Positions 24,686 to 32,751 of a stretch of DNA of 64,000 nucleotides are shown one piece after another. Positions within the stretch are counted from its first letter, which is position 1, and the number at the start of each line of letters is the position of its first letter. A program made the position numbers and the translations under genes. The DNA is taken from the NCBI RefSeq assembly GCF_042429235.1, contig NZ_JBHMBA010000002.1; one strand, given 5' to 3'. Under the pieces are notes generated by a model. It did no database searches. It worked only from the letters and a program-made list of their open reading frames with translations, and had not been told where the DNA came from. Source of the stretch: Arthrobacter_B citreus (GTDB taxonomy: Bacteria > Actinomycetota > Actinomycetes > Actinomycetales > Micrococcaceae).

Positions 24686-27175
24686 CTAGGTGCCGTTGCG
24701 TGACCTCAGCTCGGCTTCAAGCTGCTTCAGCAGTTCGGGCGTGACCGGACTGCCGGGGAACCGGGCCAGCCGGTTCAGCGGCATATTGCCCACCAGTGCC
24801 AGGGATGCCGCGAGCTGGGCCGCGTCGGGAGCCCCACCGCTTGACTCGGGCGCCCCACCGTTCGACTCGGGAGCCCCACCGCTTGACTCGGGAGCCCCAC
24901 CGTTCGACTCGGGAGCCCCGCCGCTTGACTCGGGAGCCCCACCGTTCGACTCGGGAGCCCCGGCGCTTGACTCGGGAGCCCCGCCCGGGCCCGCCCCGCC
25001 GCTTGGCTCGCTGCCCGCACCGGCACCGGTCATTGCCGACACGAGGGCGGCAGCAGCCTCCGGATCCGCCATCCACTCCTCAAGGGTGGACGCGATGCCC
25101 AGGACGGGAGGGGGAATCGTGCCATCCAATGCAGCGACTCCCGCCACCCTGATATCCCGGGACGAAGCCTCCACTTCCAGGCGGTATTCCCCGGCGTCCG
25201 CCACCCAGGAGCCGGTTCCGGGTTCATAACGGGACAGCGAACGGACGTCGAGGCGAAACTCCACGCGCCGGGACTCGCCCGGTTCCAGCGGCACCTTTTC
25301 AAAGCCGCGCAGTTCACGCCGCGGGTGCAGCGGCCGTTGCTGACCGCCGTCGTCCCCTTCAGGGGCACCGGAATAGAGCTGGACCACCTCGCTGCCGGAC
25401 CGGTCGCCGGTATTGGTCAGCGTGAGCTCAACGTGGACCAGCTGGTCGGCACCGGAACCATCCACGCGCACGTGAAGATCCGAGTACGAGAAGGTGGTGT
25501 ACGTGTACCCGTGCCCGAACGGGTAGGCCACTTCCAGGCCGCGGGTGTCATACCAGCGGTAACCCACCAGCAGGCCCTCCCCGTACCGCACCGTTCCGCC
25601 TTCACCGGGGTAGTTGCCGTAGGCGGGAGTGTCCTCGAGCCGCAGCGGAACGGTTTCAGCCAACCGCCCGCCGGGCTCCTCCCGGCCCAGCAGCACGTCG
25701 GCGATGGCGCTTCCGCCCGCCTCGCCGGGAAGCCAGACCTCCAGGACCGCCGGGACGGAGGCCGCCCATCCCATGCTCACCACGCCTCCGTTGGCGAGCA
25801 CGACAACCGTCCGCGGATTCGCTTCGGTGACGGCGGTGAGCAGTTCCAATTGGGCATCGGGCAGATCCAGCGTTGTCCGGTCAAAACCTTCGGATTCGGC
25901 GGCGTCGGGCAGGCCCAGGAAGACGACGGCGGTGTCGGCCGCGGCCGCGGCTGCAGCAGCCATCTCGGCCAGGTCTTCCCCGGCGCACGGCGAATCCTCG
26001 GACAGGACATATCCGGGTTCAAACAGCAGCCCGGGCACCATCTCCTGCAGCGCATCGAGCGGCGTGACCAGCTGCACCGGATTCACCCGGGAGGATCCAC
26101 TGCCCTGATACCGGGGTGTGCGGGCCAATTCGCCGATCACCGCCAAGGTGCCTCCGGACGTTAGGGGAAGGATGCCGCCGTCGTTCTGCAGGAGCACCAT
26201 GGACGCGGCAGCGGCCCGGCGGGCCAGTTCGTGATGGGCAGCGTAGTCCGCCGAACCGCCGGCGGATCCTGCACCGGACGCCGCGGCGGAGTCTGCGCCG
26301 GCACCGGAACGTGCCGAAGCACGGCGCACCAGTGCCAGGATCCGTTCCACGGACTGGTCCACCTGTTCCTGCGTCACTGTGCCCGCATCCAGCCCGGCAG
26401 CCAGCTCCCGGGTGCCAAGGCCTCCACTGGAGGGCATTTCCAGATCAAGGCCCGCGGTGAGTGCCGCTGCCCGGTCGGTCACAGCGCCCCAGTCCGAAAC
26501 CACGACGCCATCGTAGCCCCACGTGTCCCGCAGCACGGTTCCCAACAGCCAGGGGTTCTCCGCGGCGTGAAGCCCGTTCACCTTGTTGTAGGCGGCCATG
26601 ATGGTCCACGGTCCGGCCGTGCGGACCACCGTCTCGAAAGCACGCAGGTAGATTTCATGCAGGGTCCGCTGATCCACCACCGCATCCACCCGCATCCGGT
26701 CCGCTTCCTGGTTGTTCGCGGCGAAATGCTTGGGGCTCGCACCAACCCCCTCGGCCTGGACCGCAGCCGTCCACGCTGCGCCGAGTTCACCGGCGAGCAG
26801 CGGATCCTCGGAGAAATACTCGAAGTTGCGCCCGCACAGCGGTGTGCGCTTGATGTTCAGGCCCGGTCCCAGCAGGATATCGACACCCTGTGCGCGTGCC
26901 TCCTGCGCGGCGGCGGTCCCCAATTCGGCGAGCAGGCCGCGGTCCCAGGACGACGCCGTCGCGCATTCCGCCGGAAAACAGGTGGCCGGCACCGAATCGC
27001 CCAGCCCCGTCCCTCCGCCGTCGCCGGCCGGACGCCGGACGCCGTGCGGCCCGTCGGCGAGGACCAGAGCGCGGATGCCGTGCGATGGAAGGGAGACCGT
27101 TTCCCAGAATCCGGCCCCTGACAGCAAACTGAGTTTTTCATCCATGCTTAGGTCCGGCAGGGCTGGAATCTCCAC
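24686..27175 (-). CDS. glycoside hydrolase family 3 beta-glucosidase
   Basis: An 829-residue GH3 enzyme hydrolysing beta-glucosides or related beta-glycosides with retention. It has the N-terminal barrel with nucleophile Asp228 in VVSDWGAV, KHFAANNQE (149-157) and RNFEYFSEDP (116-125), then the alpha/beta/alpha sandwich, a fibronectin-III-like domain (about 560-680) and a C-terminal helical domain split by a 7-residue repeat (732-780). No signal peptide, so probably cytosolic. The GTG at 27175 is preferred because gaggagg lies 5 nt upstream; an in-frame ATG 34 codons earlier lacks support. It is convergent with the SDR gene. Confidence 0.9.
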   Translation of the reverse strand: MEIPALPDLSMDEKLSLLSGAGFWETVSLPSHGIRALVLADGPHGVRRPAGDGGGTGLGDSVPATCFPAECATASSWDRGLLAELGTAAAQEARAQGVDILLGPGLNIKRTPLCGRNFEYFSEDPLLAGELGAAWTAAVQAEGVGASPKHFAANNQEADRMRVDAVVDQRTLHEIYLRAFETVVRTAGPWTIMAAYNKVNGLHAAENPWLLGTVLRDTWGYDGVVVSDWGAVTDRAAALTAGLDLEMPSSGGLGTRELAAGLDAGTVTQEQVDQSVERILALVRRASARSGAGADSAAASGAGSAGGSADYAAHHELARRAAAASMVLLQNDGGILPLTSGGTLAVIGELARTPRYQGSGSSRVNPVQLVTPLDALQEMVPGLLFEPGYVLSEDSPCAGEDLAEMAAAAAAAADTAVVFLGLPDAAESEGFDRTTLDLPDAQLELLTAVTEANPRTVVVLANGGVVSMGWAASVPAVLEVWLPGEAGGSAIADVLLGREEPGGRLAETVPLRLEDTPAYGNYPGEGGTVRYGEGLLVGYRWYDTRGLEVAYPFGHGYTYTTFSYSDLHVRVDGSGADQLVHVELTLTNTGDRSGSEVVQLYSGAPEGDDGGQQRPLHPRRELRGFEKVPLEPGESRRVEFRLDVRSLSRYEPGTGSWVADAGEYRLEVEASSRDIRVAGVAALDGTIPPPVLGIASTLEEWMADPEAAAALVSAMTGAGAGSEPSGGAGPGGAPESSAGAPESNGGAPESSGGAPESNGGAPESSGGAPESNGGAPESSGGAPDAAQLAASLALVGNMPLNRLARFPGSPVTPELLKQLEAELRSRNGT
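24836..24982. repeat. 21-bp (42-bp) in-frame tandem repeat in GH3
   Basis: Seven 21-bp units encode Gly-Ala-Pro-Glu-Ser-Ser/Asn-Gly. Ser and Asn alternate in successive units, so a 42-bp higher-order unit is visible. It lies at residues 732-780, between the two conserved halves of the C-terminal domain. Confidence 0.92.
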
Positions 27176-27322
27176 GTGCGCCTCCTCGTCTACGGGCTCC
27201 GAGTCTAAGCCGCCGCCCGGACCGGCGAAAGGGTGCCCGCACCCTGTTCCCGGCTTCCCGGTAGCCGTAGGGTTCAACTACGGCTGCAGTGTTCTGGCCT
27301 GCCGCCGGGACGGGAGCGACGC

Positions 27323-28984
27323 GTGAAGAGCCACCTCGACCGATACAAGCAAATGGCGGAAATCCTCTACCGCAACGGATTGGGGTATCTGGTCTCTGCC
27401 AGCGGTCTGGAAGCCCGGATTCCCTTCCGGCGGAAGGCCCAGCCCGGGGACCGCCCCGAACAGCCGGCCAACAGCCCGGAATACCTGCGCCGGGCCCTGG
27501 AGGAACTGGGACCCACCTACGTCAAGCTGGGGCAGCTGCTCTCGACCCGGCAGGACCTGCTGCCGCCGAAGTACCAGCAGGAACTGGCCAAGCTGCAGGA
27601 CAACACCGAACCCGTGCCGTGGGAGCTGATACACCCGGTGCTGCAGGAAGCGCTGGGACAGCAGGTGCTCACCCGGTTCACCAGTTTCAACACCACACCG
27701 CTGGCCAGCGCCTCCATCGGCCAGGTCTACGGCGCCACACTGCCGGGCAACAACGACGTCGTGGTGAAAATCCGCCGGCCCGGAATCGAGGAGGAAGTGA
27801 ATGAGGACCTCGACATCCTCCAGGGGCTTGCCGCCTACGCGGGCAAGCACTGGGAAGCTGCCCGGGACTATGACGTCCCCGGACTGATGGACGAATTCGC
27901 CGAAACGCTCCGGACCGAACTGGACTACAACCAGGAAGCGCGCAACGCCCGGCGGTTTGCCCAGAATTTCGAGGACAACCCGGCCGTTCAGATTCCCACC
28001 GTCTTCGACAGGTTCAGCACCTCCACTGTCCTGACCCAGCAGCGGCTCTACGGGCTGAAGGTTACGGACACCGCTGCCCTGGACGCAGCCGGAATCGACC
28101 GCAAGGCGCTCGCCGTGACGGCGGCGGACGCCGAAATGAAGATGGTCTTCGAAGACGGGTTCTTCCATGCCGACCCGCACCCGGGAAACATCTTCGTGGA
28201 GCGCGGCGGCCTGATCGGGTTGATCGACTTCGGCATGGTGGGGGAGATCGACGACAAGTTCCGGACACAGCTTTCGGCGCTCTTCGTCGCCGTCATGCGC
28301 AAGGACCCGGAGCGGATGGCCTCGGCCCTGACCCGCATGTGCACCAGGACCCGGCGTGTCGACCGCCTGCGGCTGCGCATGGACCTGCAGCAGCTCATCC
28401 GGCTGTACGAGGGGCGGACCCTGGGCAACGCTCCGGTGGGGCGGATCATCAACGCGGCCCTGGGCATTGTCCGCAGCCATCACCTGCAGCTGCCGCGCGA
28501 GATGGCGCTGCTGCTGCGGATGCTGATCATGACTGAGGGCATGGGAGAGGTGCTGGATCCGGATTTCAGCATGGGAAACACCTTGGCTCCGTACGCCCGG
28601 CGGATGGCCGTGAACCAGCTGAACCCTGTGGCGTTTGTCCGGCGGCTCGGCCAGGCCGGGGCGGAAACGCTGGAGCTTGGGGCGGAACTGCCAGACCAGG
28701 TGCGCCGGTTGCTGAACACCCTGGATTTCGAGGGGTTGGAGGTTCACCTCCGGGCCGAGGAACTCTTCCCCCTGGTGGAGCGGTTGGAACGGGTGGGAAA
28801 CCGGATGGTGGCGGCCATCTTTGCGGCAGCATTCATCCGCGGCGTCGGGGAACTGGCGCTCGGTGACGCCGACCGCTGGAAGAGCTGGCAGGCGCCCCTG
28901 ATGACCGCAGGGCTGGCCTCCACGGGGGCGCTGGGCGGGTATCTCGCCTGGACTGCCCGCAAACAACGTATCCGGAACTATTGA
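27323..28984 (+). CDS. ABC1/AarF/UbiB family atypical kinase
   Basis: A 553-residue UbiB-family protein, an atypical kinase/ATPase fold linked to isoprenoid-quinone biosynthesis or lipid homeostasis. The family-specific KLGQLLSTR motif (KxGQ) is near 75-83, an Ala-rich loop SASIGQVYGA near 133-142, HADPHPGNI near 286-294 and the DFG-like LIDFGMVG near 304-311. Two hydrophobic segments at the C-terminus (about 490-550) suggest membrane anchoring. The GTG at 27323 follows gggagcgac. The stop overlaps the next start by one base (TGATG). Confidence 0.9.
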   Translation: MKSHLDRYKQMAEILYRNGLGYLVSASGLEARIPFRRKAQPGDRPEQPANSPEYLRRALEELGPTYVKLGQLLSTRQDLLPPKYQQELAKLQDNTEPVPWELIHPVLQEALGQQVLTRFTSFNTTPLASASIGQVYGATLPGNNDVVVKIRRPGIEEEVNEDLDILQGLAAYAGKHWEAARDYDVPGLMDEFAETLRTELDYNQEARNARRFAQNFEDNPAVQIPTVFDRFSTSTVLTQQRLYGLKVTDTAALDAAGIDRKALAVTAADAEMKMVFEDGFFHADPHPGNIFVERGGLIGLIDFGMVGEIDDKFRTQLSALFVAVMRKDPERMASALTRMCTRTRRVDRLRLRMDLQQLIRLYEGRTLGNAPVGRIINAALGIVRSHHLQLPREMALLLRMLIMTEGMGEVLDPDFSMGNTLAPYARRMAVNQLNPVAFVRRLGQAGAETLELGAELPDQVRRLLNTLDFEGLEVHLRAEELFPLVERLERVGNRMVAAIFAAAFIRGVGELALGDADRWKSWQAPLMTAGLASTGALGGYLAWTARKQRIRNY

Positions 28985-29745
28985 TGGATCTGTCCCTGGC
29001 CGGGCTGACGGTACTGGTGACCGGCGGAAGCACCGGAATCGGCCGTGCCGTTGTGGAGGAATTTGCGCGGGAGCGCGCCAACGTTTCCTTCTCGTCAGAC
29101 AAGGCCTACGAGGCGGGAGTCCTGGAGGAACAGCTGGAAGGATCAGTGGGGCGCATCGAAGGATTTGTGGTCGACCCGGCCCACCCGGGCGCCCTGGCCC
29201 GCTGGGTCAGCCAAACCATGGTGCTGTTTGGCGGCGTCGACATTGTGGTGTCCGCAGCGAGCGCCTTGGCATTTGAGGACACTGACGAAAACTGGGAAGC
29301 GTCTCTCGCCGTAGACCTGATGGGAAGCGTCCGGCTGGTCAAAGCCGCGCTGCCGCACCTGGAACTGAGCACCGCTCCGTGCATTGTCGTCATTTCCAGC
29401 ACCTCGGGACGGGAAGCGGACTTCGCCGCCGGACCCTACGCCACAGCCAAGACCGCGGTGGCCGGCTACGTTGCGGGCCTGGCCTTCAGACTGGCCGGCC
29501 GGGGTATCCGGGCCAACGTCGTCAGCGCCGGCAACACCTACTATCCCGGGAGCTACTGGTCCGTGCTGGAGGAGCGAGACCCCGCCACGTTCGATGCGGC
29601 GGTGGCCATGAACCCCACCGGACGGATGGGCACGCCGGAGGAGGTGGCCGACGTCGTCGCCTTCATTGCCAGTCCGCGGGCATCGAGGATCACCGGAGCC
29701 AACATCCTGGTGGACGGGGGACTTTCCCGGGGCGTCCAGCTCTGA
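28984..29745 (+). CDS. SDR family oxidoreductase
   Basis: A 253-residue classical short-chain dehydrogenase with the NAD(P) motif TGGSTGIG (about 12-19), catalytic Ser in ISSTSG (about 139) and Tyr-x-x-x-Lys in YATAK (about 152-156). The N-A-G motif of the central strand is VSAAS instead, a variant. The ATG overlaps the UbiB-family stop by one base, so the two are co-transcribed. Substrate unknown; 3-oxoacyl or alcohol substrates are possible. Confidence 0.88.
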   Translation: MDLSLAGLTVLVTGGSTGIGRAVVEEFARERANVSFSSDKAYEAGVLEEQLEGSVGRIEGFVVDPAHPGALARWVSQTMVLFGGVDIVVSAASALAFEDTDENWEASLAVDLMGSVRLVKAALPHLELSTAPCIVVISSTSGREADFAAGPYATAKTAVAGYVAGLAFRLAGRGIRANVVSAGNTYYPGSYWSVLEERDPATFDAAVAMNPTGRMGTPEEVADVVAFIASPRASRITGANILVDGGLSRGVQL

Positions 29746-29830
29746 GCGGACCCTGGGACTGTCGGCTGCGGGAGCGGCGGCCCAGGAAAAGCAGGCCCAC
29801 AGAAAATTAGGCTGGACAAAATCACGGCCC

Positions 29831-29886
29831 AAAGAAAAGGAAGCCCGGACGGACCGCGGCCGAAACCGCACCCCGTCCGGGCTTCC
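29831..29886 (-). terminator. Rho-independent terminator of the gadB-gadC-glsA operon
   Basis: Arms ggaagcccggacgg (29839-29852) and ccgtccgggcttcc (29873-29886) form a perfect 14-bp stem with a 20-nt loop. On the minus strand the stem is followed by ttttcttt (29831-29838), a U-rich tract. It lies about 140 nt after the glsA stop, so the glutamine-codon repeat is transcribed. Confidence 0.8.
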
Positions 29887-29914
29887 TGCACCGCGGACCC
29901 GCTTACTGTCTGTA

Positions 29915-30025
29915 CTGCTGCTGGTACTACTGCTGGTACTACTGCTGTTGTTGCTGTTGCTGTTGCTGTTGCTGCTGTTCTTGCTTCTGCTGTTACTGTT
30001 GCTGCTGTTCTTGCTTCTGCTGTTA
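29915..30025 (-). repeat. in-frame glutamine-codon tandem array behind glsA
   Basis: On the minus strand two identical 30-bp units (30025-29996 and 29995-29966) each start with TAA and then encode QQKQEQQQQ. The first TAA is the glsA stop. A run of CAG/CAA codons and two copies of TAGTACCAGCAG follow, all in the glsA frame. Confidence 0.95.
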
Positions 30026-30973
30026 CTGCGCGAAGTCGGTGGAGTTGTAGATGTTCAGGTTCAGGGCCGCCGCGACCTGGGCCACGGCATTCTGCGCCCG
30101 CACACTGTTGCCCACCGGATCCAGCGGCGGAGAAAAGGCAGCAATGGCCAGGGTGCCCGGCATGATGGCAAGCACCCCGCCGCCCACCCCGCTCTTGGCG
30201 GGCAGGCCCACTTTGTAGGCCCAGTCGCCGGACGCCGTGTACATGCCCTCCATGGTCATCTCCGCCAGGATCGGCGGAACCAGGGAGGCATCAAACACCT
30301 GCTTTCCGGTGACCGGATTCCGGCCCCGCGCCGCCACGGTTGCACCCATGGTGGCCAGGTCCCGGGTGGTCACCAGGGTGGAACACTGCCGGGTGTACAC
30401 CTCGCAGGCTTCCATGGGATCCGAGTACATGGTCCCACCCGAGTACAGCAGCCAGGCGATGGCACGGTTATGGAAGTTGGTCGATTGCTCGGAGTCATTG
30501 ACGGCGTCGCTGAGCTTGATCTCGCGGCCGGCAAAGGCGCTTTGCATGTCCAGGATTTTCTTCCAGCGCTCATCCGGTGAATCGGCCGGAATGAGCGACA
30601 CGGTGGACATCGCCCCGGCATTCACCAGGGGCGACAAGGGTTTATCGTCGTGCAGGGCCACGGCAATGACTGAGTTGAAGGGCTCCCCGGTGGGATCGGC
30701 CCCCACCTTGTCGTGGAAGTCCGGCAGGCCGACACTCTGCATGGCCAGGGTCATCGAGAAGACCTTGGAAATGGACTCCAGGGCAAACTCGAAGCCGGCA
30801 TCCCCGGCCTCGAACACGTCGCCGTCCGCTGTCACGACACAAACGCCGAACAGCGAGGGATCAACGGAGGCCAGATACGGAATGTAACTGGCATTCGCGC
30901 CGCCGGAGTCATTCGCGTGATCCGCGTGGGCTGTCTGGACAGCCTGGGCTATCGCTGACTTGTCGGGCATCAT
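30023..30973 (-). CDS. glsA: glutaminase
   Basis: This 316-residue serine-dependent beta-lactamase-like glutaminase converts glutamine to glutamate plus ammonia. The catalytic Ser-x-x-Lys is in ESISKVF (about 67-73), with NAGAMST near 117-123 and VGLPAKSGVGGG near 257-268. The length is normal for the family. Its start overlaps the gadC stop, so it is the third gene of a gadB-gadC-glsA operon. Ammonia release and glutamate supply both aid acid resistance. An in-frame glutamine-codon repeat follows the stop codon. Confidence 0.93.
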   Translation of the reverse strand: MMPDKSAIAQAVQTAHADHANDSGGANASYIPYLASVDPSLFGVCVVTADGDVFEAGDAGFEFALESISKVFSMTLAMQSVGLPDFHDKVGADPTGEPFNSVIAVALHDDKPLSPLVNAGAMSTVSLIPADSPDERWKKILDMQSAFAGREIKLSDAVNDSEQSTNFHNRAIAWLLYSGGTMYSDPMEACEVYTRQCSTLVTTRDLATMGATVAARGRNPVTGKQVFDASLVPPILAEMTMEGMYTASGDWAYKVGLPAKSGVGGGVLAIMPGTLAIAAFSPPLDPVGNSVRAQNAVAQVAAALNLNIYNSTDFAQ

Positions 30974-32733
30974 AGGGCTGCGCTCCCGCCTACTGCCGGC
31001 CGGGGCCGAACGGTTGATGTGTCAGCGTTGGAGGCCGGCGGGGTTCCGCCGGCTGCGGAGCCGCCCGGGGCGGTTTCCCCGGATCCTTCTCCGGCACCGG
31101 CACCTGATCCGACGGCGCCTGAAGCCATCGCCTGCTCGGTCAGCACCGCGGTGGGCACGGATGACTGGGTCTGGACGCCGGGATGGCGGTGCTCCAGCTC
31201 CCACGTAAAGGGAACGAAGCTGCTGGATGGGTCCCGCCAGTGCGGTTTGCGCAGTGCATAGATCACCAGCGGAAGGATGAAGAACACGGCAGCTCCGCCC
31301 GCCAGAATGCCTACATACACAGCCGGCGATCCGACGGAAATCTGGTCCGGGGGAATGAAGCTGAAGACGAAAGCCATCAGTGAGCCGAGGAAGCCGAGGC
31401 CTCCCACCAGCCACATGCCCACGTCCCCTCCGGGGATGTGGTACGGCCGGGGCCGGTTGGGCTGCGTGTAGCGCAGGTAGATGGCGGCACCGAACATGAG
31501 CATGTACATGATCAGGTACAGGATGACGGTGAGCTGGCTCAGGATCTGGTACGCGGCCTGCACCGAGGGCAATACCACGTAGACCAGGCCCAGGGCCGTG
31601 ACCACCAGTGCCTGGAAGAGCATGATGTGGGTTCCCATGCCGTGCTTGTTGGTGTGCTGCCAGAACCGCGGCAGATACCCCGCCTTGGCCACTGACAGGA
31701 GACCGCTGGACGGGCCGGCCACCCAGGTCACCACGCCGGCGAGCACCCCGATCAACAGCATGGCTGCAATGATCGGACCTGCCCAGCCAATGCCTGCCCA
31801 CTCGAACATGTCGTTGTAGGAGGTCAAAAGGGACTGGGTGAGGTTGATGTCCGCCTGGGGAACTACGAAGGCAATGGCCAGCGTGCCCAGCACGAAGATC
31901 ACCACCGTTCCCAGCGCGGCGATCAGCACTGCCAGCGGATAATCACGGGTGGGGTTCTTTACTTCCTTGACGTGGATCGCGTTCATTTCCATGCCGGCGT
32001 AAAACAGGAAAATGCTCGCGGCCAGCACCACATTGGAGAAGTTGGAGAAGTCCGGAACGAGTTCGCCCCAGCCCATCTTGATCTGCGGGGTGTTTCCGGC
32101 GAAGTAGTACGAGAATCCGAGGACAATCAGGACGGCGGCCGGAATGATGGTGCCGATGATGCCGCCCCACTGGGCCACTTTGGAGAAGGCGGCGGCGCCC
32201 CGGAAGGCGATGAAGGTGGCCAGCCAGTAGACCACCAGCACCACCGCCAGGACAAAGGCCTTGTTCCCCGACAGCTGCGCGTCCAGGTTTTGGTCGGTGC
32301 CGGTGTAGGCCAGGGACACCGCACCGAAGGTCAGAACGGTCGGAAACCAGATGCTGACCTCGATGAAGAGCATGAACATCGCCACGAACGCCCACCGCGG
32401 GCCGAAGGCCTCGCCGACCCAGCGGAAGACGCCACCCTGCTCCGGCCAGCCCGTTGCCAGTTCCGCGGCGACGAGCGACACCGGAATCAGGAACACCACC
32501 GCCGCGAGCACGTAGTAAAAAATGGAGCTGAGGCCGTATTCCGCCTCGGCCGGCAAACCGCGCAGGCTCACCACAGCCACGATGTTCATGACGGCCAGGG
32601 CACCGATGGTGATCTTGGCGGTCTGTTTTGCCTTGGCGGTCCGGGCCTGATTCGAAGAACCGGGTGCGGACGAACCTGACGATGACGAGCCGGTTGATGC
32701 TGAAGAACCAGTTGATGCAGTGGAATCACTCAT
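30970..32733 (-). CDS. gadC: glutamate/GABA antiporter family permease
   Basis: A 587-residue APC-superfamily transporter with about 12 membrane segments, flanked by a Ser-rich N-terminal tail (about 1-30) and a long Gly/Ala/Ser C-terminal tail (about 510-587). The first helix region SLRGLPAEAEYGLSS and the order with gadB support glutamate/GABA exchange across the cytoplasmic membrane. The ATG at 32733 is chosen because aggagg lies 8 nt upstream; the GTG at 32742 would sit in the ribosome-binding site. It lies 18 bp after gadB and overlaps glsA. Confidence 0.88.
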   Translation of the reverse strand: MSDSTASTGSSASTGSSSSGSSAPGSSNQARTAKAKQTAKITIGALAVMNIVAVVSLRGLPAEAEYGLSSIFYYVLAAVVFLIPVSLVAAELATGWPEQGGVFRWVGEAFGPRWAFVAMFMLFIEVSIWFPTVLTFGAVSLAYTGTDQNLDAQLSGNKAFVLAVVLVVYWLATFIAFRGAAAFSKVAQWGGIIGTIIPAAVLIVLGFSYYFAGNTPQIKMGWGELVPDFSNFSNVVLAASIFLFYAGMEMNAIHVKEVKNPTRDYPLAVLIAALGTVVIFVLGTLAIAFVVPQADINLTQSLLTSYNDMFEWAGIGWAGPIIAAMLLIGVLAGVVTWVAGPSSGLLSVAKAGYLPRFWQHTNKHGMGTHIMLFQALVVTALGLVYVVLPSVQAAYQILSQLTVILYLIMYMLMFGAAIYLRYTQPNRPRPYHIPGGDVGMWLVGGLGFLGSLMAFVFSFIPPDQISVGSPAVYVGILAGGAAVFFILPLVIYALRKPHWRDPSSSFVPFTWELEHRHPGVQTQSSVPTAVLTEQAMASGAVGSGAGAGEGSGETAPGGSAAGGTPPASNADTSTVRPRPAVGGSAAL

Positions 32734-32751
32734 CCCACTCACCTCCTCGAG

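Noticed and set aside
27278..28966. 562-codon open frame opposite the UbiB-family gene
   Set aside because: Antisense shadow with no domain; the plus-strand gene carries all family motifs.
29666..30580. Plus-strand frame with a poly-leucine run that looks like a membrane protein
   Set aside because: The Leu run is the complement of the glutamine-codon repeat behind glsA, and the rest is antisense to glsA.
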